Source: an uncultured Massilia sp.
Lineage (GTDB): Bacteria; Pseudomonadota; Gammaproteobacteria; Burkholderiales; Burkholderiaceae
NCBI GenBank assembly: GCA_946481275.1
Contig: CAMLMV010000003.1
Coordinates: 1-64,000, forward strand
Direction: 5' to 3'
Length of the DNA: 64,000 nt
Shown in pieces: positions 51,362 through 57,844 of this stretch. The notes beneath the pieces are model-generated. The model ran no database searches, was not told where the DNA came from, and saw only the letters and a list, made by a program, of their open reading frames with translations. Position 1 is the first letter of the stretch; each line of letters starts with the position of its first letter. A program made the translations under genes and the position numbers.

Positions 51362-52767
51362 GGCGATCCGATCACGGCGGGGGCTGCCGAATGGCGCACG
51401 AGCAGGGAGGCCAGTGCGCAGGAGGCGAGGCGGGCCAGCGGACCATCCGCGCGGCTCGTGAGCATGATGGGCACGCGCGCGCCGAGCACGATGCCGGCCA
51501 CCTGCGCTTCCGCCAGGTATTCGAGCTGCTTGGCCAGCATGTTGCCCGCTTCCAGGTCGGGCACGACGAGGATGTCGGCGCGCCCGGCGACCGGCGACAC
51601 GAACCCCTTCGTCCGTGCCGCTTCTTCCGACACGGCGAGGTCGAACGCCATCGGCCCGTCGAGGATCGCGCCCTCGATCTGGCCGCGGTCCGCCATCTTG
51701 CACAGGGCGGCCGCTTCGATCGTCGACGCGATCTTCGGATACACCGTCTCGAGCGCGGACAGGATCGCCACGCGCGGCGCCGCGATGCCCAGCGCGTGCG
51801 CCAGGTCGATCGCGTTGCGGACGATGTCGCGCTTGTCTTCCAGCGTCGGGTAGATGTTGATGGCGGCGTCCGTGAGGAACAGGGGACGCGGGTACGTGGG
51901 CACGTCCAGCGCGAACACGTGGCTGATGCGGCGGCCCGTGCGCAGGCCGGTGTCGCGGGCGACGACGGCGTGCAGCAATTCGTCCGTGTGCAGCGCGCCT
52001 TTCATGATGGCCCCGACCTCGCCCGTGCGCGCCAGCGCCACGGCGGCGTCGGCGGCCGCGTGGCTGTGCGGCGTCGGCACGATGCGGTACGGCGCGAGGT
52101 CGACGTTCGCCTGCGCGGCCGCCAGGCGGATCTTCGCTTCCGGGCCGACGAGCACCGGCGTGATGAGGCCTGCGCGCGCCGCTTCGACTGCGCCCAGCAG
52201 CGACACCGTGTCGACCGGATGGACGACGGCCGTGGGCAAGCGCGGCGCATCCTGCGCGGCCGCCAGCAGCGCGCGGTAACGGCCGCCGCGCTCGCGCAGG
52301 CGCACTTCCGGCAGCGCGATGCGGGGCCGCGCGACCTTTTCGGCCGGCGCGATGACCTCCGCCGTGCCGGTCGCCACCTGCAGGCCATCCTGGTTCGTCA
52401 CCGTGCAGTCGAGCGTGACGCGGTGTTGTTCGGCGTCGAGCCGGGCGACGGTGAGCAGGACCGTCACCGTATCGCCCAGGCCCACGGGCTTCAGGAAGCG
52501 CAGCGACTGGCCGAGGTAGACCGTGCCGGGACCGGGCAGCTGCGTGCCGAGTACCGTGGAGATCAGCGCGCCGCTCCACATCCCATGCGCGATCACTTCA
52601 TGGAAGGTGCTGCTCCGCGCATATTCCTCGTCCACGTGGGCGGGGTTGACGTCGCCCGACATGACCGCGAACAGTTCGATGTCCGCGCGGGTGAGGGTGC
52701 GCGCGAGGCTCGCGCTGTCGCCGACCTTCAGTTCGTCGAACGTGTGGTTGCTGATCGTATTGTCCAT
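51358..52767 (-). CDS. pta: MaoC-fused phosphate acetyltransferase
   Basis: A 469-residue bifunctional protein. Residues about 1-140 are a MaoC-type hot-dog domain (FAVMSGDVNPAHVDEEYA carries the hydratase Asp-His pair). Residues about 160-460 are a phosphotransacetylase domain (MKGALHTDELLHAVV, FLTDAAINIYPTLEDKRDIV, ADILVVPDLEAGNMLAKQL). Such fusions, annotated enoyl-CoA hydratase/phosphate acetyltransferase, pair with ackA and often fabI in betaproteobacteria. The upstream region holds a perfect Fnr box and a short FabI-like ORF. Confidence 0.92.
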   Translation of the reverse strand: MDNTISNHTFDELKVGDSASLARTLTRADIELFAVMSGDVNPAHVDEEYARSSTFHEVIAHGMWSGALISTVLGTQLPGPGTVYLGQSLRFLKPVGLGDTVTVLLTVARLDAEQHRVTLDCTVTNQDGLQVATGTAEVIAPAEKVARPRIALPEVRLRERGGRYRALLAAAQDAPRLPTAVVHPVDTVSLLGAVEAARAGLITPVLVGPEAKIRLAAAQANVDLAPYRIVPTPHSHAAADAAVALARTGEVGAIMKGALHTDELLHAVVARDTGLRTGRRISHVFALDVPTYPRPLFLTDAAINIYPTLEDKRDIVRNAIDLAHALGIAAPRVAILSALETVYPKIASTIEAAALCKMADRGQIEGAILDGPMAFDLAVSEEAARTKGFVSPVAGRADILVVPDLEAGNMLAKQLEYLAEAQVAGIVLGARVPIMLTSRADGPLARLASCALASLLVRHSAAPAVIGSP

Positions 52768-52770
52768 CGC

Positions 52771-52857
52771 TCACCACGTCACGAGGCGCGCGCCGCCGCT
52801 GGCGCTGCCGGGAATGAGCCCGCGCTTGCCGCGCAGGTCGATAAGAGCGTCAGGCAT
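52771..52857 (-). CDS. 28-codon ORF resembling a FabI N-terminus
   Basis: ATG at 52857 has GGAG 6 bp upstream and encodes a peptide beginning MPDALIDLRGKRGLI, close to the start of enoyl-ACP reductases (GKRGLIVG). It then diverges and stops at 52771, 3 bp before the pta start. It may be a fabI relic after an internal deletion, since fabI is a common partner of this pta-ackA pair, or a leader that couples translation to pta. It lies downstream of the Fnr boxes, so it is the first translated codon series of the operon. Confidence 0.5.
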   Translation of the reverse strand: MPDALIDLRGKRGLIPGSASGGARLVTW

Positions 52858-52903
52858 GTGATTCTCCGAAAAGGGAAGCGTTCCAGTGGCCCACCTTACC
52901 GGT

Positions 52904-52917
52904 TTGACCGATATCAG
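52904..52917 (-). promoter_or_regulatory. Second Fnr-like box of the pta operon
   Basis: TTGACCGATATCAG (plus strand) matches TTGAT-N4-ATCAA at 8 of 10 positions and lies 18 bp, centre to centre, from the perfect box at 52922. It overlaps the space where RNA polymerase would sit, so it may tune or repress. Confidence 0.45.
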
Positions 52918-52921
52918 ATCG

Positions 52922-52935
52922 TTGATCTAAATCAA
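52922..52935 (-). promoter_or_regulatory. Perfect Fnr box upstream of pta-ackA
   Basis: TTGATCTAAATCAA is an exact TTGAT-N4-ATCAA. On the minus strand TAAGGT follows at 23 bp, which puts the box near -42 of a promoter for the mini-ORF/pta/ackA operon. The centre is 71 bp before the first ATG (52857). Confidence 0.7.
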
Positions 52936-52982
52936 AACTTTGAAAAATTATAAAGATGAGCAAACTGGTCGCGAAACTTAAT

Positions 52983-53004
52983 CTGTCATCAACATTTCAT
53001 CATC
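52983..53004 (+). promoter_or_regulatory. Pho box upstream of phospholipase C
   Basis: CTGTCATCAAC followed directly by ATTTCATCATC: two 11-bp direct repeats, the first starting with the exact CTGTCAT half-site of PhoB. A TACGCT lies 6 bp downstream (53011). Phosphate control of secreted phospholipase C is established in other proteobacteria. Confidence 0.6.
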
Positions 53005-53063
53005 ATTGCCTACGCTAAAGACTCGCTGAGCATCAAATCCATCATTTCCGATAATCAACCTGG

Positions 53064-53120
53064 ATGAGTCAAATGCAACTTTCTGATCTCGCGTTTCCCG
53101 CCACGATGGTGCACGCATGA
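53064..53120 (+). other. 18-codon upstream ORF coupled to phospholipase C
   Basis: ATG at 53064 opens a frame (MSQMQLSDLAFPATMVHA) whose TGA overlaps the phospholipase ATG as ATGA at 53117-53120. It may deliver ribosomes to the start, since no good Shine-Dalgarno precedes the phospholipase gene itself. Confidence 0.4.
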
Positions 53121-55282
53121 GCCGCCGCGGCTTCCTTCGCACGCTGGCCCAGGCCGGCGGCGCCAGTGCCGTCCTCGCTTCCTTCCCGCCCGCCATCCAG
53201 AAGGCGCTGGCGCTGCCGGCCAACCAGCGCACCCGCAGCCTGCGGGACGTCGAGCACATCGTGGTGCTGACCCAGGAGAACCGCAGCTTCGACCATTATT
53301 TCGGCACGCTGGAAGGAGTGCGGGGATTCGGGGATCCCTTCCCGATTCCCGTGATGGACCGCCAGAATCTCTTCCACCGCAAGACGGTCTTCGTGCAGCA
53401 GACGGCCGGCGGCGCGCCGGTGCCGGGCCGGCCCAACTGGCCGCAGAGCCGCGCCATCGCGCCGTTCCGGCTGAATACCGCGCAGGATTTCCCGGTCATG
53501 CGCGTGGCCGGCACGCCGCACGCGTGGCTGGATGCGCAGCTGGCGTGGGACCACGGCCGCATGAACGACTGGTGCACGATCAAGCAGAACCATTCGCTGG
53601 GCTATTACGCGGAGGCCGACATACCGTTCCAGTTCGCGCTCGCCCGCGCCTTCACGATCTGCGACCACTATCATTGCGCCACGCAGACCGGGACCAACAC
53701 CAACCGGCTGTTCCTGTTCACCGGCCATAACGACCCGCTGGGCGCCGCGGGCGGCCCGTCGACCGACAACAGCCACGACGACTTCAATCCGGATCCGAAC
53801 ACCGACTACCGGTGGACCACGTATCCGGAGCGCCTGGAAGCGGCCGGCATCAGCTGGCAGGTCTACCAGAACATGGCGGACAACTTCACCGACAATTCGC
53901 TGGCCGGCTTCCGTTCGTTCCGCAACGCGTGGTACCAGCGCCCGGGCTATTCGCCGTCGCTGCGCAGCCGCGGCGTGAGCACGCGCGACCTCGACCTGCT
54001 CAAGGCGGATGTGCTGGCCAACCGGTTGCCGCAGGTGAGCTGGGTCGTCGCGACCGCCGAGGGGTCCGAGCACCCGGGGCCGTCGAGCCCCGCGTCCGGC
54101 GCCGACTACATTGCGCGCGTGCTCGACGCCCTCACGGCCAACCCGGAGAGCTGGAGCAGGACGGTCTTCATCATCAACTTCGACGAGAACGACGGCTTCT
54201 TCGACCACATGCCGCCGCCGGCCGTCCCGTCGTACACGACGTACAGTCCCGATCCGGCGCAGGCCCGGTTCGCCGGCGCGTCGACCGTCGACACGACCGG
54301 CGAATACCACCACATCCTCAATGGCGCGGATGCGCGCACCCTGCATCGCCCGTACGGCCTCGGGCCGCGCGTGCCGCTGTACGTGATCTCCCCGTGGACG
54401 AAGGGCGGCTGGGTGAATTCGCAGGTGTGCGATCACTCGTCGATCGTCCGCTTCATCGAGGCGCGTTTCGGCGTGCGCGAACCGCTCATCAGCCCATGGC
54501 GGCGTGCGGTGAGCGGCAACCTGCTGTCGTGCTTCGACTTCGCGAACCCGAACGACAGCGCGGTCACCTTGCCCGACACCGCGGCACGGCGCGCGCTGGC
54601 GCTGAGCCTGGGCAGCACGAGGGTCCCTGCGATCCCGACGACGCTGTCGGCCCCCGTGCAGGCGGCAGGCGTGCGGCCGGCGCGTGCGCTGCCGTACGAA
54701 CTGCAGGTGCAGGCGGCCGTCGCGGGCAGCGTGGTCGACCTCACGTTCGAGAACGCGGGCGAGGCGGGCGCGGTATTCCTCGTGTACGACCGCCTGGCGC
54801 TGGACCAGATCCCGCGCCGCTACACCGTCGAAGCGGGCAAGCAGTTGGCGGGACGCTGGACGACGGGCGCCGCCTACGACCTGTGGGTGCTGGGGCCCAA
54901 CGGCTTCCACCGCCATGTCGCGGGCGACGTGCGCCGCCCTCCTGACGCCGCGTTGCCGGAAGTGGTCGTGCGCGCCGACCGCCGGGCCGGAGAGCTCGTC
55001 GTCGACTTCGTGAACAACGGCGGCCAGCCGTGCAGCTTCCAGCTCGCCGCCAACAAGTACACGACGAACCGGATTCCCGACGTGCGCGTGCCGGCGCGCT
55101 CGAGAAGCACCCTGCGCCTGTCGCTGGCGCAGACCGCCAACTGGTACGACTTCAGCGCGCGCGTGAACGGCATGCCCGGCTGGCTGCGGCGCTTCGCGGG
55201 ACACCTGGAAAACGGCCTGCCGTCGATCAGCGATCCCGCGATGCAGGGCGCCGCGCAACTCGACCAGTACCGTATCGTTTGA
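53117..55282 (+). CDS. plcN: Tat-exported phosphocholine-specific phospholipase C
   Basis: Hydrolyses phosphatidylcholine to diacylglycerol and phosphocholine outside the cytoplasm. The 721-residue precursor has a twin-arginine signal (SRRGFLRTLAQAGGASAVL). The phosphoesterase domain (about 40-480) starts HIVVLTQENRSFDHYFG and includes QTGTNTNRLFLFTGHNDP, NFDENDGFFDHMPPP and the CDHSSIVRFIEARFG metal-site segment. Two C-terminal DUF756 beta domains (about 520-700) follow, as in PlcN/PlcH. A Pho box lies upstream. It is likely used to scavenge phosphate or choline. Confidence 0.92.
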   Translation: MSRRGFLRTLAQAGGASAVLASFPPAIQKALALPANQRTRSLRDVEHIVVLTQENRSFDHYFGTLEGVRGFGDPFPIPVMDRQNLFHRKTVFVQQTAGGAPVPGRPNWPQSRAIAPFRLNTAQDFPVMRVAGTPHAWLDAQLAWDHGRMNDWCTIKQNHSLGYYAEADIPFQFALARAFTICDHYHCATQTGTNTNRLFLFTGHNDPLGAAGGPSTDNSHDDFNPDPNTDYRWTTYPERLEAAGISWQVYQNMADNFTDNSLAGFRSFRNAWYQRPGYSPSLRSRGVSTRDLDLLKADVLANRLPQVSWVVATAEGSEHPGPSSPASGADYIARVLDALTANPESWSRTVFIINFDENDGFFDHMPPPAVPSYTTYSPDPAQARFAGASTVDTTGEYHHILNGADARTLHRPYGLGPRVPLYVISPWTKGGWVNSQVCDHSSIVRFIEARFGVREPLISPWRRAVSGNLLSCFDFANPNDSAVTLPDTAARRALALSLGSTRVPAIPTTLSAPVQAAGVRPARALPYELQVQAAVAGSVVDLTFENAGEAGAVFLVYDRLALDQIPRRYTVEAGKQLAGRWTTGAAYDLWVLGPNGFHRHVAGDVRRPPDAALPEVVVRADRRAGELVVDFVNNGGQPCSFQLAANKYTTNRIPDVRVPARSRSTLRLSLAQTANWYDFSARVNGMPGWLRRFAGHLENGLPSISDPAMQGAAQLDQYRIV

Positions 55283-55295
55283 CCAGGAGATTCCC

Positions 55296-56048
55296 ATGCA
55301 CATTCGATTCCTCATCGCGGCCGCGCTGCTCGCCGCGGCGTGCAACAGCCAGGCCGCCGTCGTCTACGGCAGCAACCTCGTCGTCAACGGCGACGCGGAA
55401 GCCGGTACCGCCGGCTGGACCGGCTACGCGGGCTACAACCCGTTCCAGTCCGTGGACTACGGCAGCAGCTGGGTACTGCCTACGCAACCGGGACCGCTTG
55501 ACCGCGGCAACAGGATGTTCGCCGGATTCGGCCAGTATGCGGTCGGTTACCAGACGCTCGACTTCGGCACGGCGACGACCCGGGACACGTCCTACGCGCT
55601 GACCGGCTGGCTCGGCGGCTGGCAAGACCAGGGCGACAACGCCCTGTTCTACGTGCAGTTCCTCGACGAATTCGACAACGAGATCGGGAGCTCGATGCTC
55701 GGCCCGGTGACGCCGCAGGACCGCAACGACGAGACCGGCCTGATGTACCGCGAGACCGACGGCTTCGTCCCGACCGGCACCCGCAAGCTGTCGTTCTGGC
55801 TGTCGATGGAGCGCCTCGTTTCGGACGACAACGATGGCTATGCGGACAACCTGTCCTTCGTCCTGCAGGCGCCGCCCGCCGGCGACGTGCCGGAGCCCGC
55901 CATGGCGGCGCTGTTCGCGCTGGGCCTCGGCACGCTGGGCTGGGCGCGGCGGTCAAAGCGCAAGGTTGGGGCGGTGGCGCAGCACGGGCGCCGCGAGGTC
56001 GATGCCGAGCCGCAGGCAGGCAACGGCCAGCAACAGGCCGGCGCCTGA
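55296..56048 (+). CDS. PEP-CTERM sorted exoprotein
   Basis: A 250-residue secreted protein with signal peptide (LLAAACNSQAAV) and a beta-rich body (NLVVNGDAEAGTAGWTGYAG). The C-terminus has the sorting signal VPEPAMAALFALGLGTLGWARRSKRK: PEP motif, hydrophobic helix and basic cluster, cut by an exosortase. A 24-residue hydrophilic extension follows the basic cluster, longer than normal. It lies 13 bp after plcN and is probably co-transcribed. Its last 96 bp overlap, antisense, the 3-prime end of the membrane protein gene at 55953. Confidence 0.82.
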   Translation: MHIRFLIAAALLAAACNSQAAVVYGSNLVVNGDAEAGTAGWTGYAGYNPFQSVDYGSSWVLPTQPGPLDRGNRMFAGFGQYAVGYQTLDFGTATTRDTSYALTGWLGGWQDQGDNALFYVQFLDEFDNEIGSSMLGPVTPQDRNDETGLMYRETDGFVPTGTRKLSFWLSMERLVSDDNDGYADNLSFVLQAPPAGDVPEPAMAALFALGLGTLGWARRSKRKVGAVAQHGRREVDAEPQAGNGQQQAGA

Positions 56049-57206
56049 CGCCAGCGGCGGCACCACGCACGCGGCGAGCAGCACGGCGACGGCCGCGGCG
56101 TGCCAGCGGCATTGCGTGCGCAGGCAGTCCGGCGGGATGAGTTCCGCGAATTTCGGCGCCGCCACGTCCGGCGGCAGGCGGGCGCGCAGGTGGTGCCACA
56201 CGAGGAACGGCACGATCCGGTAGAGCATGCCGTTCACGGCGGACATCGCGCAGCCCGCGAGGAAGCAGACGCCGACGAGTGGGGCCGATGCTTCGCCCGG
56301 CCACGCGAACAGCCAGGCGGCGCCGGCCAGCGCCGCGAGCGACAGCAGCCAGTAGCGCGTGCCGGCCGCGGTGCGCGTGCGTTCCCGCCGCAGGAGCAGG
56401 GCCGCGGCCAGGCCGGCGTAGGCGGTGACGACGGCCGCGCCGGCCAGCGCGGGCACGGCACGCCATGGTGCGTCCAGCCAGCGGCCCGCGATCCAGCCGG
56501 CCAATGCGATCAAGACGAGCGGCACGAGCACGCGCGCGGCGAGCGGCGGAAACGGGTCGGTCGCCTGGAACATCGGGATCACCTGGAACGACACGGCCAT
56601 CACGAGCGCCACGACCCAGCCGGCCAGGCCCAGCGCCGCGTGGGTATCGACGAGCGGCAGCACGGGGACGGCCGGGCCGCCCGCGAGCCAGCCCGCGAGG
56701 AGCAGGCCGGCCACGACGCACGCCAGCAGCGCCGCGACGGCCGCGCACATGCCGCCGGCGATGTGGACGACGGCGGCGGCGCGTGTTCGTTGCCATAGCG
56801 TGGGCAGCAGGCAGGCCAGCAACGCACCGAACGCCGCCAGCAGTACCGCCCCCGCCAGCGCGAACAGGCGCGCCTGCCCGGACAGGAACGCGGCCGCCAG
56901 CAGCGCGGCGCCCGCGCCCAGCAGCGGGCAGCTCCAGGCGGCGAGGCGGGACGTGCCGCGCAGCGCCAGCCCGGCCACGGCCGGCAGCATCTGCAGCAGC
57001 GAGCCCGCCATGGTCATCGTCAGGAAGCCCAGCGTGACGAGGTGCACGGCCGCCAGCGCCGGCGCGGTCCAGCGCGACGCGAAGACGGCCGCGCCATGCC
57101 ACGCGACGACGCCGCCCGCCGCCACGCCGAACCACGGCGCCGCGAGCAGGAACGCGAGCGGCACGGCGGGCGGCGGGAGGCGGGTGTAGTCGAGGGCGCG
57201 CCGCAT
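55953..57206 (-). CDS. Polytopic membrane protein of the norB operon
   Basis: A 417-residue protein with about twelve hydrophobic helices. Conserved-looking histidines occur in AVHLVTLGFLTMTMAGSLLQ, LPLVDTHAALGLAGW and PFLVWHHLRARL, reminiscent of heme- or copper-binding membrane proteins and of NnrS. I do not recognise an exact family. Its ATG at 57206 overlaps the DUF2249 gene stop (ATGA), making it the fourth gene of norB-nsrR-DUF2249-this. A role in NO tolerance or in assembly of NorB is suggested by context only. Confidence 0.7.
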   Translation of the reverse strand: MRRALDYTRLPPPAVPLAFLLAAPWFGVAAGGVVAWHGAAVFASRWTAPALAAVHLVTLGFLTMTMAGSLLQMLPAVAGLALRGTSRLAAWSCPLLGAGAALLAAAFLSGQARLFALAGAVLLAAFGALLACLLPTLWQRTRAAAVVHIAGGMCAAVAALLACVVAGLLLAGWLAGGPAVPVLPLVDTHAALGLAGWVVALVMAVSFQVIPMFQATDPFPPLAARVLVPLVLIALAGWIAGRWLDAPWRAVPALAGAAVVTAYAGLAAALLLRRERTRTAAGTRYWLLSLAALAGAAWLFAWPGEASAPLVGVCFLAGCAMSAVNGMLYRIVPFLVWHHLRARLPPDVAAPKFAELIPPDCLRTQCRWHAAAVAVLLAACVVPPLASGAGLLLAVACLRLGIDLAAPVLRHRPNLAL

Positions 57207-57421
57207 CAGGCGTCCCGCGCGATGGTCACGAGGCAGCCGTCGTCCCGCCACTCGGATTGCCAGCGGTAACCGCTGCGCGCGAGGATGCCGTACAGCGGGT
57301 GCGGTTCGCGTGCCAGCAGCACGCGCAGCCGCGCGCCGTCCGGGAGGCTGTCGAGCGCGGCCAGCACGCGCTCCATGGGTTCGGGGGCGGGCAGGGCCCG
57401 CAGGTCGAGAAGATCGTTCAT
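57206..57421 (-). CDS. DUF2249 small protein
   Basis: A 71-residue protein starting at the ATG at 57421, overlapping the nsrR stop by ATGA. The DUF2249 fold is TusA-like: LDLRALPAPEPMERVLAALD gives the N-terminal beta-alpha unit and GYRWQSEWRDDGCLVTIAR the C-terminal strands. The TusA catalytic cysteine is absent; the only cysteine is in DGCLV. DUF2249 proteins recur in denitrification and NO-response loci; the function is not known. Confidence 0.78.
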   Translation of the reverse strand: MNDLLDLRALPAPEPMERVLAALDSLPDGARLRVLLAREPHPLYGILARSGYRWQSEWRDDGCLVTIARDA

Positions 57422-57822
57422 GATGGTGCGATGAGGCTGGACAGCGCGATGCCGTCCAGCGACTCGAGAAAATAGGCCGTCGCGCGGCACAGCGCCCCTT
57501 TCAGCACGCACGCCGGCGCGAGCGGACACGCGCGGGCGCGGCCGTCCAGGCAGGCGACGAGGTGGAAATCGGGCTCCGTGTGGCGCACGACGTCGCCGAC
57601 GGTGATGTCCGCGGGCGCGCGGGCGAGGCGGATGCCGCCGCAGCGGCCCCGCACGGTCTCGATGAAGCCCGCGTGCCCCAGTTCGTTGACGATCTTCGTC
57701 AGGTGATGATGGGAGATCCCGTGCAGGGTCGCCACTTCGCCCGTCGTGGCGAGGCGGCCCCCGTTGGTCCCCAGGTACATCAGCACGCGCAGGGCGTAGT
57801 CGGTATGTTCGGTGAGACGCAT
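57418..57822 (-). CDS. nsrR: NO-sensing Rrf2 repressor
   Basis: Rrf2-family regulator of 134 residues whose Fe-S cluster reacts with NO and releases DNA. The HTH covers about 1-60 (LTEHTDYALRVLMYLG; GISHHHLTKIVNELGHAG). The cluster ligands are Cys91, Cys99 and Cys105 in ACLDGRARACPLAPACVLK; the first gap is 8 residues instead of the 5 of E. coli NsrR. It starts 22 bp after norB, so it is co-transcribed with its probable target. A matching palindrome covers the predicted norB -10. Confidence 0.9.
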   Translation of the reverse strand: MRLTEHTDYALRVLMYLGTNGGRLATTGEVATLHGISHHHLTKIVNELGHAGFIETVRGRCGGIRLARAPADITVGDVVRHTEPDFHLVACLDGRARACPLAPACVLKGALCRATAYFLESLDGIALSSLIAPS

Positions 57823-57844
57823 GTCCGCTCCGGCGCCCGTCGCA

